64,000 nucleotides of DNA from Paenibacillus sp. FSL R7-0204. GTDB lineage: Bacteria; Bacillota; Bacilli; Paenibacillales; Paenibacillaceae. Positions 34,148 to 45,705 of the stretch are shown here, one piece after another (the stretch's first letter is position 1; each line of letters begins with the position of its first letter). The position numbers and the translations under genes are program-made. Location: positions 2,232,001-2,296,000 of the forward strand of contig NZ_JBBOCA010000001.1 in NCBI RefSeq assembly GCF_038002225.1, given 5' to 3'. The notes under the pieces are model-generated. The model did not search any database and had not been told where the DNA came from. It saw only the letters and a list, made by a program, of their open reading frames with translations.

Positions 34148-35446
34148 ATGAACGGATTTTTAGGGATATTACAGAAAATGGTCGTTCCGCTTGCAGCGAA
34201 ATTATCTTCGAACAAAGCTTTGCAATCGGTTTCTAAAGGTCTTATGGGTTTGATGGTAATCATGATGATGGGTGCTTTTTCAACGATATTGAGCAGTTTG
34301 CCATTCGATGCTTATCAGAACTTTTTAGTGTCTTCTAATTTAAAAGGAGTATTTAACACTCTGCTCAACGTTACAACAAATATGCTGGGGGTATACGCAG
34401 CATTTTCCATTGCTTATTCCTATGTCTCAAATGAAGATAAAGATGGATTCTCAGCAGGTGCAATCAGCCTCATGTGCTTTTTTATCGTTACTCCATTGAC
34501 AGTCGCAGGAGAGGGCTACATGGCAGTTACGAATTTGCCGTTGGATTGGATAGGGCCAAAGGGCTTATTCACCGCAATGATCGTTGCTATTGTAGTTTCC
34601 AAATTGTATGTATTGATTATTAACCGGAATATAACGATTAAAATGCCTGAAGGGGTTCCGGAATTTGTATCCAAATCCTTTGTAAGCATTATTCCGGGTA
34701 TTGTTATTGGCATGCTTTTTGCCGCTATTTCTTATCTGCTATCCTTAACCAGCTTCGGGGACATGCATCAAATCATTTATAAACTGATTCAAATTCCTCT
34801 TACAGGTCTTGGATCCAGTATCTGGGCTGCATTGCTGGTGTATGTATTGATTGGGTTGTGCTGGTTCTTCGGGGTTCATGGCATGGCAGTAATGTCAGTG
34901 GTGATTCCAATCTGGGCAGCACTTGATGCCGAGAATATGGTTGGCGTTGCTGCAGGCGTGGCCAATGCGGATTTGCCCAATATTGTAACTCTTAACTGGG
35001 TAAGTGCAGTGGCTACTATCGGTGGTGCCGGTTCAACTATTGGTTTAGTGATTTGGCTGACCTTTAAAGCTAAATCAAAGCAATATAAAGTATTTGGCAA
35101 AATGGCGCTTATTCCTTCTCTCTTTAATATAAATGAACCAGTAATCTTCGGGCTTCCTGTAATGTTGAACCCGTTACTGTTTATTCCATTTGTATTTACT
35201 CCTGTATTGCTAATCGGGCTGGCATACATTTTAGTTACGATCGGAATATTGCCAATTTCGAATGGAATCGGGGCGCCCATGGGCACACCATTAGTGCTTC
35301 AAGGCTTCTTTAATGGAGGCTGGAGGTTAGGGTTGTACCAGGTGTTCGGAGTCCTGCTGTCATTGGTCATATACTATCCGTTCTTTAGAATAATGGATAA
35401 AAAAGCTGTTGAAGAAGAATCCGCTGCTGAGATGGCAGCTCAATAA
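34148..35446 (+). CDS. PTS cellobiose/beta-glucoside EIIC permease
   Basis: 432 residues from ATG 34148 (AATGGGGGTCAGGT upstream). Multi-pass EIIC of the Lac/Cel family with the conserved regions FFGVHGMAVMSVVIPIWAA and FNINEPVIFGLPVMLNPLLF that form the sugar site. It carries a beta-glucoside across the membrane while EIIB phosphorylates it. Ends in an acidic tail (AVEEESAAEMAAQ). Confidence 0.94.
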   Translation: MNGFLGILQKMVVPLAAKLSSNKALQSVSKGLMGLMVIMMMGAFSTILSSLPFDAYQNFLVSSNLKGVFNTLLNVTTNMLGVYAAFSIAYSYVSNEDKDGFSAGAISLMCFFIVTPLTVAGEGYMAVTNLPLDWIGPKGLFTAMIVAIVVSKLYVLIINRNITIKMPEGVPEFVSKSFVSIIPGIVIGMLFAAISYLLSLTSFGDMHQIIYKLIQIPLTGLGSSIWAALLVYVLIGLCWFFGVHGMAVMSVVIPIWAALDAENMVGVAAGVANADLPNIVTLNWVSAVATIGGAGSTIGLVIWLTFKAKSKQYKVFGKMALIPSLFNINEPVIFGLPVMLNPLLFIPFVFTPVLLIGLAYILVTIGILPISNGIGAPMGTPLVLQGFFNGGWRLGLYQVFGVLLSLVIYYPFFRIMDKKAVEEESAAEMAAQ

Positions 35447-35487
35447 GGTCTACATGTGAGTGATGATAAGTGGAGGGAGGTGGGGAA

Positions 35488-38034
35488 ATGAATAAAATAG
35501 GCGATATTTATGCTAATAAATTCGAAAATTTTATTTTCCCATTTTTTTGGATGCATGGAGAGTCAGAAGAAGTACTAGTGGATTACATGCAAAAAATTCA
35601 TGACAGCCATATTGGTGCGGTTTGTCTGGAATCAAGACCTCATCCGGATTTTATGGGTGACAGATGGTGGGCTGATCTGGATATTATCGTTAGAGAAGCC
35701 AAACGGTTGAATATGAAGATTTGGATACTGGATGACTCACACTTCCCGACAGGCTATGCGAATGGTCTGGTTAAGGAGAAGTATCCCGACAGGCTAAAAA
35801 CACTCTTGACACACCGGGTTGTCGAAGTCTTTGGACCCAAGGATAGCATCGGGGTTATGACAGCCAATATATTCGATCCCACTGCCCGATTAATCGCTGT
35901 TTACGCCAAGCAAGACGATAAAATCATTGATCTGAAGGATCAAATCGATGATGAGATAATTTACTTTAATATTCCCGCAGGTTCATGGAAAGTATATCTA
36001 CTCTATGAGTCCAGGAAAGTGGATTATAATCCGGATTATATTAATATGGTGGACAAAGAATCCTGCGATGTATTAATTGAAGCGGTATATGAGCCACACT
36101 ACCAACGGTATAAAGAAGAATTCGGGAGAACAATTGCGGGATTCTTCTCGGATGAGCCTGGATTTATGAATGAAAAAGGAGTACGGAATGACAGCAGGAT
36201 TGGTAAATTAATGCCGCTTCCCTGGAGCAGGCAGGTTAAAGAAATGTTGCAATTAAGATTGGGTAAGGATTACCTGCTACAGTTATCCTCTCTATGGTAT
36301 GACGAAACATGCAGTCCTGAAATCAGACATGTCTTTATGGATATCTGTACCACACTGTACAAAGAGTGCTTTAGTGATAACTTGGGGAATTGGTGCAGGG
36401 AACGCAATGTTGAGTATGTGGGCCATGTTATTGAAGACCGTGATTCCAATGCCAGACTTGGTGTGGGTGCCGGGCATCTGTTCAGAGCGATGGCGGGGCA
36501 GGATATGGCGGGCGTCGATGTTGTGCTGAATCAACTGATTCCGGGAATGGATTCTGGTGAACATCCTACATTCAGAGGTACGTGGGACAGCGAGTTCTTC
36601 CATTATGCCTTAGTGAAGATGGCCTCATCTCTAGGGGCAATTGATCCCAAGAAGAAAGGCAGAACGATGGCAGAAGTATTTGGCGCTTACGGCTGGTACG
36701 AGGGCGTGAAGATGATGAAGTGGATCGTGGATCATTTCTTAATCCGCGGAGTGAGTTATTTTGTTCCACATGCCTTCTCACTGAAAGGATTTCCTGATAT
36801 GGATTGCCCTCCACACTTCTATGCCAATGGAAATGATCCTCAATTCAGGTATTTCGGTGATTTAATGAAATATGTCAATAAAATGAGCACACTCTTCAGT
36901 GGAACGAAAGGAAAACCGACTGCGGCCATTCTATATCATGCGGAGGCTGAATGGACGGGAGACTTCATGCTGACGCAAAAACCGGCAAGGGTACTGACCC
37001 AGCAGCAGATTGACTTTCATATTTTACCTAATGATATCTTTACATTCAAGGATAGCTTTCTTACCGTATTAGATAACTATCTGCATGTGAATGGCTATGA
37101 GTACCAGTGCTTAATCCTCCCTTATTGTGAATGTATCAGTGAGGAATTGGCTCAATTCATTATTGCTTCCGCAAATTCTCATCTGAGAATTATCTGCATA
37201 GATGCATTGCCTAGCAAACTATTTAATAGCAGCAATACAGATTTACTCAATCAAATGTCTCATGTGGAAGTAGTAAAACTGGATGAGCTGTCTCATTACA
37301 TGAAAGCCAATCAGTTACACCATATTGAGGTGGCAACTTCCGAACCCTATTTGAGATTTGCTTCTTTTGCCCATGAGGACGGAGAGTATTTAATGTTCTT
37401 TAATGAGGATCCGTTGAATATGATTCAGACCTCAATTAAGATTGAATCGGATAAGCCCATATACAAATTTGATGTTCTTAATAATAAGATCACCAAAGTG
37501 GAGTATGACGGCAAGAGCTTCCCGCTTGTATTGTCTCCATACGAATCATTTGTCTATGTGTTGGGAGAGATTGATGCAAGTATTGTAGGTACAGAAGTTA
37601 TAATTGGTCATAAAGTGAAGGTAGTTGACTCACCCTATAAGGTAAGTATTGCAAATGCTCAGGAATATCCTGATTTTAGAGAAGCGTTCACCATGGAGCA
37701 GCTGGAGAATTTATCATTAACCAAGTACTTGCCTAAATTCTCGGGAACATTCAGATATGAAACTGAAGTCCAATTGGATCAAGATATTAACGCAGCCATC
37801 CTGGACTTGGGAAGAGTGTTTGAAGTAGCTGATGTCACTATAAACGGCACATTTATTGGCACCAGGATCTGTCCACCTTATCATTTTGAAGCCCACAATA
37901 TTCTTAAATCAGGAATGAATACAATATGCGTGGATGTAACGAATACGTTGGATAAGCAGCTTAGGGATTACTTTTCTTACGGTGAAGAAATTCAGCCTTC
38001 GGGATTATTGGACAATATTGTTATCAAATATTAA
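35488..38034 (+). CDS. Glycoside hydrolase, GH106/rhamnosidase-like, cytoplasmic
   Basis: 848 residues from ATG 35488 with GGAGGGAGGTGGGG upstream, no signal peptide. N-terminal TIM-barrel-like part (FPFFWMHGESEEVLVDYM, KIWILDDSHFPTGYANG) with a candidate acidic pair in AGFFSDEPGFMNEKG and a later EHPTFRGTWDSEFFHY. The C-terminal 100 residues are a galactose-binding-like jelly roll (AAILDLGRVFEVADVTING, GMNTICVDVTNTLDKQLRDY). This layout recalls GH106 alpha-L-rhamnosidases and related unclassified families. Between EIIC and EIIB genes, it probably trims an imported phosphorylated glycoside that carries a second sugar. Confidence 0.65.
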   Translation: MNKIGDIYANKFENFIFPFFWMHGESEEVLVDYMQKIHDSHIGAVCLESRPHPDFMGDRWWADLDIIVREAKRLNMKIWILDDSHFPTGYANGLVKEKYPDRLKTLLTHRVVEVFGPKDSIGVMTANIFDPTARLIAVYAKQDDKIIDLKDQIDDEIIYFNIPAGSWKVYLLYESRKVDYNPDYINMVDKESCDVLIEAVYEPHYQRYKEEFGRTIAGFFSDEPGFMNEKGVRNDSRIGKLMPLPWSRQVKEMLQLRLGKDYLLQLSSLWYDETCSPEIRHVFMDICTTLYKECFSDNLGNWCRERNVEYVGHVIEDRDSNARLGVGAGHLFRAMAGQDMAGVDVVLNQLIPGMDSGEHPTFRGTWDSEFFHYALVKMASSLGAIDPKKKGRTMAEVFGAYGWYEGVKMMKWIVDHFLIRGVSYFVPHAFSLKGFPDMDCPPHFYANGNDPQFRYFGDLMKYVNKMSTLFSGTKGKPTAAILYHAEAEWTGDFMLTQKPARVLTQQQIDFHILPNDIFTFKDSFLTVLDNYLHVNGYEYQCLILPYCECISEELAQFIIASANSHLRIICIDALPSKLFNSSNTDLLNQMSHVEVVKLDELSHYMKANQLHHIEVATSEPYLRFASFAHEDGEYLMFFNEDPLNMIQTSIKIESDKPIYKFDVLNNKITKVEYDGKSFPLVLSPYESFVYVLGEIDASIVGTEVIIGHKVKVVDSPYKVSIANAQEYPDFREAFTMEQLENLSLTKYLPKFSGTFRYETEVQLDQDINAAILDLGRVFEVADVTINGTFIGTRICPPYHFEAHNILKSGMNTICVDVTNTLDKQLRDYFSYGEEIQPSGLLDNIVIKY

Positions 38035-38045
38035 GGAGAGTTCTA

Positions 38046-39807
<1,762 letters not shown>

Positions 39808-39816
39808 TTGTTTAAT

Positions 39817-39858
39817 CAAGTAGTGGGCCTCTAGTTAGGAGAGATCCACTGCTTTTTT
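39817..39858 (+). terminator. Terminator of the PTS operon
   Basis: AGTAGTGG / CCACTGCT with inner CTC / GAG pairing, then TTTTTT, 10 bases after the GH1 stop codon. Confidence 0.8.
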
Positions 39859-39946
39859 ACAATGCCGCCCAGTCCCGATAATTGTAAAACCGGGGTAGGC
39901 TAAGGGAAGAGTGAGGCAAGATAATATGTTGCAAGGAGGGATAGTT

Positions 39947-41875
39947 ATGGATGCACGGCAAACGACGATCCTCCGACTACTGCTAGCTGCGGATGCTCCG
40001 CTTAATGGTAAGTTTTTAGCGGAAAGAAACAATGTTACTTCCAGGACTACCCGGAGCGATATCCATTCCCTAAACCGTATTTTGAAACAACATGGCGCAG
40101 AGGTTGAGCCAGTCCACGGGATAGGGTATCAGCTCCGAATTCAAGATGATTCGCTGTTTCGCGAATGGTTGGCAGGTCAACTTCGGGATGAGAAGCCCGT
40201 TAATTATGCAAATCCAGATAACAGAGTTAACAAAATTATACATCTGATGTTTACTGCTAATGGGTACATTCGCTCGGAAGAATTGGCAGATATGATGTAT
40301 GTTAGCAAATCCACCTTGCAGAACGACCTCAAGGAGGTTAAAAGGAAGCTTGAACTTTATCATATTACGGTTGAAGCAAAACCTCATCACGGGCTAAGAA
40401 TACGCGGTGATGAAATGAAAATACGGTTTGGAATGTCTGAACTTTTATTTGACCGCGAGAACAGTCATTCCGATTCTATGTACGTTAATTTGTTCTCATT
40501 TCTAGAACATGATCTTACCGTCATTCGATCTTCGGTCACAAAGCACGTACAGAACTACGGTGTAGAGTTGTCGGACACCGGACTCAACAACCTGATTATT
40601 CATATTGCCATTGCTTGTCAACGGATTAAAAATGATCATAATATCATTGAATTACCGGGTGAGCATCATTTCATGGAACAAAAGCAGGAATACGAGGCTG
40701 CCAGAACCATCGTTACTGACATTGAAAAGTTATTGTCTCTAAAATTTCCAGAGACTGAGATAACGTATATCACAATGCATCTGCTTGGTACCAAACTGTT
40801 ATCCGCAGTGGGAACGGATGAACGGGAGATTACTCGTTGGGTGGATAAAGATACCTATCAATATGCAATGGATATTATGAAGGCTATCGAGTCCAAGCTT
40901 AAGCTTGGCATAAGCGGTGATCCAGAACTGCTGAAGAGTCTGTGTCTACACCTTCGGCCTGCTCTTAATAGAATTCGCTATGGAATGAGCTTGCGTAATC
41001 CAATGCTGGAATCCATCCAATCGACCTACCCATTAGCATTTCAAGGTGGCGTAATCGCTGGAATGGTTATTCAACAGAAGATGGGGCGTCATGTTTCTGA
41101 GAATGAGATTGGTTACCTGGCATTGCACATTGGAGCGGCTATGGAACGCAGGAGGGAATCTTATCCACCGAAGCGCTGTATCATCGTGTGTAGTTCTGGT
41201 GTGGGCAGTGCCAGATTATTATTTCATAAATTGCGTATTCAATTTGGAGTTCGGCTGGATATTGTGGACACGATCGGATATTATAAGCTGGCTCACACGG
41301 ATCTGGATAACATTGATTTGATTATCAGTACGGTTCCCATAGCTCTTGATATCTCTGTTCCGGTCATTATTGTTAATTCACTGCTTGGAAATGGTGATTT
41401 AATGAGGATTGAACAGGCTATTACAGGTGTTTCTGACAACGATATGGACTATCTGCAGGAAGATTTAACATTTGTTTCCTGCGATTTCAATTCCCGCGAA
41501 GAGGTTTTACGGTTCCTTTGTGATCAGTTACAGCACAAGGGGCTGGTTGGAACGGATTTTTATGATCTTGTTGTGCAGAGGGAAGAGGTGACACCAACTT
41601 CATTTGGGAATAGCGTAGCTATCCCACATCCTATTTTACCTCAAACTGAACATACTTTTTGGGCGATCTGTACACTGCAAAAGCCAGTAAACTGGGGATC
41701 AAAGCCTGTACAATTCATCTGTTTGCTGTGTATCGCAAAAGATGGCGAGGCAGGTGATTTGACTACTATGTATGATCTTCTCGTCCGAGTAGTGGATGAT
41801 GCTAATCTGGTTCAGAAATTAATTAAATGCCAAAATTATCAGCAAATCCATCATATATTCCGGACAAAATCCTAA
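39947..41875 (+). CDS. PRD-containing transcriptional activator (LicR/BglG type)
   Basis: 642 residues from ATG 39947 (AAGGAGGG upstream). Order: N-terminal HTH (TTILRLLLAADAPLNGKFLA, VTSRTTRSDIHSLN), second HTH (VSKSTLQNDLKEVKRKL), PRD1 (about 170-275, with LIIHIAIACQRI), PRD2 (about 285-400, CLHLRPALNRIRYGMSLRNP), EIIB-like domain (IIVCSSGVGSARLLFHKL, Cys), EIIA-type domain (SFGNSVAIPHPILPQT, His). PTS proteins phosphorylate these sites to report sugar transport, so it most likely activates the upstream PTS operon and its own downstream GH3 gene. Confidence 0.92.
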   Translation: MDARQTTILRLLLAADAPLNGKFLAERNNVTSRTTRSDIHSLNRILKQHGAEVEPVHGIGYQLRIQDDSLFREWLAGQLRDEKPVNYANPDNRVNKIIHLMFTANGYIRSEELADMMYVSKSTLQNDLKEVKRKLELYHITVEAKPHHGLRIRGDEMKIRFGMSELLFDRENSHSDSMYVNLFSFLEHDLTVIRSSVTKHVQNYGVELSDTGLNNLIIHIAIACQRIKNDHNIIELPGEHHFMEQKQEYEAARTIVTDIEKLLSLKFPETEITYITMHLLGTKLLSAVGTDEREITRWVDKDTYQYAMDIMKAIESKLKLGISGDPELLKSLCLHLRPALNRIRYGMSLRNPMLESIQSTYPLAFQGGVIAGMVIQQKMGRHVSENEIGYLALHIGAAMERRRESYPPKRCIIVCSSGVGSARLLFHKLRIQFGVRLDIVDTIGYYKLAHTDLDNIDLIISTVPIALDISVPVIIVNSLLGNGDLMRIEQAITGVSDNDMDYLQEDLTFVSCDFNSREEVLRFLCDQLQHKGLVGTDFYDLVVQREEVTPTSFGNSVAIPHPILPQTEHTFWAICTLQKPVNWGSKPVQFICLLCIAKDGEAGDLTTMYDLLVRVVDDANLVQKLIKCQNYQQIHHIFRTKS

Positions 41876-41901
41876 CTAACTATTGAGGAGTGAAGAGACT
41901 A

Positions 41902-44184
41902 GTGGAACGTGATATTCGAAAGATAGTAAGTAACATGACCTTAACCGAAAAAGCGGAGCTGTGCTCCGGGTCCAACTTCTGGTCAACAAAAGCCGTAGAC
42001 CGATTGGGCATTCCATCTATTACATTAACCGACGGTCCGCATGGTCTCCGCAAGCAGGCGGGAGAACCGGATCATCTGGGACTTAATGAGAGTGTGCCGT
42101 CTACCTGCTTCCCTTCCGCTGCTGGTCTGGCGAGCTCCTGGAATCGTGATCTGGTACAGAGTGTAGGTGAAGCCATCGGCAAGGAAGCACAGGCTGAAGA
42201 TATAGCGGTCGTCCTTGGACCTGCCGTCAATATCAAGCGTTCCCCACTCTGCGGACGTAATTTCGAATATTTCTCGGAGGACCCTTACCTGACGGGAGAA
42301 CTGGCTGCAGCACACATTGCAGGAGTGCAAGGCCAGGGAGTAGGCACATCCCTGAAGCATTTTGCCGTCAATAATCAGGAGCATCGGCGGATGACAACAG
42401 ATGCCATTGTCGACGATCGTACATTAAGAGAAATTTATCTGACCGGTTTTGAAAAGGCGGTAAAGCAATCTCAGCCCTGGACGGTGATGTCCTCTTATAA
42501 CAAGGTCAACGGAACGTATGCCTCCCAAAATGAAACCTTGCTGACCACGATTCTGAAAGAAGAATGGGGACATGAAGGCATCGTGGTCTCCGATTGGGCT
42601 GCGGTTAGTGAAATTGTGCCAAGTGTTGTAGCCGGTATGGAGCTGGAGATGCCTTCTTCTAACGGCGAAGGACCTAAGCAAATTATAAAAGCTGTAAATC
42701 AAGGAGAATTATCAGAAGAGAAGCTTGATCTGGCTGTGGAAAGGCTCTTGAATGTCATCTTTAAAGCAGCCGATTCCAGGCGTGAGGGTACTAGTTATGA
42801 TCGGACAGCCCATCATAAGCTGGCGAGAAGGGTTGCGGGAGAATCAATGGTCTTGCTCAAGAATGAGGATCAAGTTCTCCCATTGAGAAAAAGTGGCCGG
42901 ATTGCGGTTATCGGTGATCTGGCTACGAAGGTGAGATATCAAGGTGGCGGCAGCTCTCATATCAGACCGACACAGTTGGACAGTATTTATGAACAAATTT
43001 CGATATCCGCAGGGTCTGAAGCTTCGATCTCTTTTAAGCAGGGTTACGATCAGGGCTCAGATGATACGAACCCGTCTATGCTGGATGAAGCAGTGAAGGC
43101 TGCAGAAGCTGCAGATGTGGCCGTACTAGTAGTAGGTTTGCCAGACCGCTATGAATCAGAGGGATATGACCGTTCGCATTTGGATATACCGGTCAATCAG
43201 CAGGAGATTATTTCTGCCATTGCTGCAGTTCAGCCTAACGTGGTGGTGGTTCTATGCAACGGAGCACCTATTCTCATGCCGTGGTTGGGTGAGGTGAAGG
43301 CTGTTCTGGAAGGTTATTTGGGTGGTCAGGGAGCTGGTGGAGCCATCGCTGACCTGCTGTTTGGAGATGTCAACCCGAGCGGCAAACTGGCGGAGACCTT
43401 CCCGCAATCATTGAAGCATAATCCGTCCTATTTATTCTTCCCTGGCGATGGAGACCGTGTCGAATACCGGGAAGGGGTGTATGTCGGTTATCGCTATTAT
43501 GACATGAAGGATATTGAACCTTTATTTCCTTTCGGCTACGGCTTAAGCTATACCCGATTTGCATACTCCGGCTTAACAGTGAGCCAGACGGAAATTAAGG
43601 ATACCGAAACGCTCACCGTCACCGTAAATGTGAAAAACACGGGTTCTATCTTTGGCAAGGAAGTGGTGCAGTTGTACGTTCATGACTGTGAGTCTGAGGT
43701 TAGCCGCCCTGAGAAAGAGCTTAAAGGCTTCGCCAAAGTAGCTCTTGAACCGGGAGAAGAAACAACCGTTTCGTTTACCTTGGACAAGCGCAGTTTTGCC
43801 TACTACAGTGTTGAACGTACAGCGTGGCATGTGGAGAGCGGAGAATTCGATATTCTAATAGGCTCCTCTTCGCGGGACATCTCGTTGCAGACGAAGCTCC
43901 ATGTGGTATCCACTTCAGAGGAGATCGTGCCGACATATGACCGGAATACTGCCCTTGGTGAATTGCTTTCGAATCCGAAGACGTTAGCAGTCTTGGACCA
44001 ACTTCAAGGATTGGCTCCACAGAGTGCCGAAAGTGCATCCTCTGACGCCATTTCTAGGGAGATGATACAGGCCTCAATGAAGTATATGCCTCTGAGGGCA
44101 TTAATTCCGTTTACAGGTGGAGAACTTACGGAAGAGGCATTGTCCATGCTGCTTGTGCAGCTTAAAACAGTAGTACGTCAATAA
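41902..44184 (+). CDS. GH3 beta-glucosidase
   Basis: 760 residues. GTG 41902 is chosen because TTGAGGAG lies 12 bases upstream; the in-frame GTG at 41890 overlaps that site. The GH3 N-domain has [49 protein letters not shown] and nucleophile Asp in [14 protein letters not shown]. Then the C-domain ([19 protein letters not shown]), a fibronectin-III-like tail ([20 protein letters not shown]) and an extra C-terminal helix block. No signal peptide, so it acts inside the cell. It follows the PRD regulator by 26 bases. Confidence 0.94.
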   Translation: MERDIRKIVSNMTLTEKAELCSGSNFWSTKAVDRLGIPSITLTDGPHGLRKQAGEPDHLGLNESVPSTCFPSAAGLASSWNRDLVQSVGEAIGKEAQAEDIAVVLGPAVNIKRSPLCGRNFEYFSEDPYLTGELAAAHIAGVQGQGVGTSLKHFAVNNQEHRRMTTDAIVDDRTLREIYLTGFEKAVKQSQPWTVMSSYNKVNGTYASQNETLLTTILKEEWGHEGIVVSDWAAVSEIVPSVVAGMELEMPSSNGEGPKQIIKAVNQGELSEEKLDLAVERLLNVIFKAADSRREGTSYDRTAHHKLARRVAGESMVLLKNEDQVLPLRKSGRIAVIGDLATKVRYQGGGSSHIRPTQLDSIYEQISISAGSEASISFKQGYDQGSDDTNPSMLDEAVKAAEAADVAVLVVGLPDRYESEGYDRSHLDIPVNQQEIISAIAAVQPNVVVVLCNGAPILMPWLGEVKAVLEGYLGGQGAGGAIADLLFGDVNPSGKLAETFPQSLKHNPSYLFFPGDGDRVEYREGVYVGYRYYDMKDIEPLFPFGYGLSYTRFAYSGLTVSQTEIKDTETLTVTVNVKNTGSIFGKEVVQLYVHDCESEVSRPEKELKGFAKVALEPGEETTVSFTLDKRSFAYYSVERTAWHVESGEFDILIGSSSRDISLQTKLHVVSTSEEIVPTYDRNTALGELLSNPKTLAVLDQLQGLAPQSAESASSDAISREMIQASMKYMPLRALIPFTGGELTEEALSMLLVQLKTVVRQ

Positions 44185-44255
44185 GCATTCAACATTGATA
44201 AGTTGAGCTAACTCGATTCCTGAATTATTGGGATTGTAACCGTCACAAACGGGCG

Positions 44256-44314
44256 ATACCTAAATTCATTTAGTGCAGTTGAATTCTGCCTATTTGAGTT
44301 TAGGTATTTTTTAT
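44256..44314 (+). terminator. Terminator after the GH3 gene
   Basis: ATACCTAAATTC ... GAGTTTAGGTAT arms (long loop with further pairing) and a TTTTTT run. Confidence 0.75.
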
Positions 44315-44394
44315 TTCAGAGGTTTCTGGAACGGAATCCGGAACAAGTGCAGGTGCGGTTGATTCGTACATCACTTCGTGATTCTGAATGGGAG

Positions 44395-44438
44395 TTCGAC
44401 AAAAAGATAATTATTCATTACAATGAGAATGATTATCA
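44395..44438 (+). promoter_or_regulatory. Promoter with Fur box for the AraC gene
   Basis: TGAGAATGATTATCA at 44424-44438 matches the 7-1-7 Fur box TGATAATNATTATCA at all but one fixed position. It directly follows a -10 TACAAT (44419) with a weak -35 TTCGAC (44395, 18-base space), so Fur-iron would block transcription. Confidence 0.8.
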
Positions 44439-44465
44439 TATAGAGAACACATGGAGTGCTTAATT

Positions 44466-45434
44466 ATGAACAATTCGATTCAATATAATTTCAATCATTT
44501 CTTTGACAAGCTTGAAGTAGGTCATCAAGCCGGAAGTTCAAGCCATATGCTTCATCCTACGACAGGAATAGGACAGATTCTTCGATTGTACCCACGCTCT
44601 GAGTTGGAGATGGTTATGTCAGACTATAAGCTGTACCAGGACCATGATATACGCCTAGATTCACTCGCGCCAATGGTAGAGTTTGGGTATTGTTATGAGG
44701 GTAGCAGGGAGATAAGTGTACCTGGCGCTCGTCAGGAGTTCATGCCTGCCAATTGGAGTTTGCAACTGATTAATACCTCGGAAGCGAGATTGGAGCTAGG
44801 CCAAGCACAATCCTTTCGAATGTTGGGCATCGGGATGTCTGTCGGCGTGTTTCATCATTTTATGACCTCCATCGGGGGAGTGCAAAGGGCTGACTTTAAC
44901 AGCCTACTTGGAGGAAAGTCGTATCGGTTGCTTCAGGAGAAGCCTCCAGCTTCCGCCAGTGCTTCGCTTCACCACATTGCAGCAAGCCTAAGAGATGGAA
45001 CGATGAATAATATTGAGCTGGAGTATACGGTGTTAGAACTCCTGGAACTGGCGCTCCGCACTTTTCTTGAAGGAAAAGAGGAACGGATAGGGATTAGCCA
45101 AGAGACCCAGCTGCGCGTTGGCGAAGCGCGCCGAATAATCCTGGAGCAGATGGATAATCCTCCATCATTGTTGCAGCTGTCGCGTATGGTCGGTTTGAAT
45201 GATTACAAGCTCAAGGTGGGCTTCAAGGAAATGTATGGCAACACAATCTTTGGATACCTACGAGAGAAGAGGATGGAGCAGGCTTTAAAGCTACTTCAAG
45301 CCGGCAAGTCCAACGTCATTGAAGTGTCATGCGCAGTGGGCTACTCGAATCCAAGCCATTTTGCCGAGGCGTTCCGCAAGAAATTCGGGGTAAATCCCAG
45401 CGCATTACTACGTGAAAATTCTTCCCGGATATAA
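44466..45434 (+). CDS. AraC-family regulator, probably siderophore-responsive
   Basis: 322 residues from ATG 44466 (ATGGAGTG upstream). Residues 1-215 form an effector domain with GREISVPGARQEF-type beta strands. Residues 225-322 are the double HTH: RIILEQMDNPPSLLQLSRMV, LNDYKLKVGFKEMYGNTIF, NVIEVSCAVGYSNPSHFAEA, FRKKFGVNPSALL. The layout and the SRMVGLNDYKLKxGFKExYGxTxFxYLRxxRMExA pattern are those of PchR/YbtA-type regulators, which switch on siderophore genes when the ferri-siderophore is present. The Fur box upstream supports an iron role. Confidence 0.85.
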   Translation: MNNSIQYNFNHFFDKLEVGHQAGSSSHMLHPTTGIGQILRLYPRSELEMVMSDYKLYQDHDIRLDSLAPMVEFGYCYEGSREISVPGARQEFMPANWSLQLINTSEARLELGQAQSFRMLGIGMSVGVFHHFMTSIGGVQRADFNSLLGGKSYRLLQEKPPASASASLHHIAASLRDGTMNNIELEYTVLELLELALRTFLEGKEERIGISQETQLRVGEARRIILEQMDNPPSLLQLSRMVGLNDYKLKVGFKEMYGNTIFGYLREKRMEQALKLLQAGKSNVIEVSCAVGYSNPSHFAEAFRKKFGVNPSALLRENSSRI

Positions 45435-45523
45435 CATGGTAATGACAGGCTTGTATTTAAAACGGATTGTTAACTTATCGGTTAACTTACTCTCTTCACA
45501 AGCAACTGAACTTGCCTGGCATA

Positions 45524-45559
45524 GAAAAAGCCCTTCAGAACCCACTGAAGGGCTTTTTC
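45524..45559. terminator. Strong bidirectional terminator
   Basis: Perfect 15-bp inverted repeat GAAAAAGCCCTTCAG / CTGAAGGGCTTTTTC around a 6-base loop, separating the AraC and MFS genes. Confidence 0.9.
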
Positions 45560-45663
45560 ATGAAATCAGATGGTTAAATTACAGAGAATCTCATGGACTC
45601 CGTGAAACGGGGATTTTAATCCACCTTGGGGTAGAGGGTGCCGTCAGAAAAACCTTACTATAG

Positions 45664-45678
45664 TAATAATTATTTTCA
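45664..45678 (+). promoter_or_regulatory. Probable Fur box of the MFS gene
   Basis: TAATAATTATTTTCA differs from the Fur consensus TGATAATNATTATCA at two positions. It lies 28 bases before the start codon of the MFS gene. Confidence 0.6.
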
Positions 45679-45705
45679 TATTTTCACAGAAGGGAGAGTG
45701 CCCAA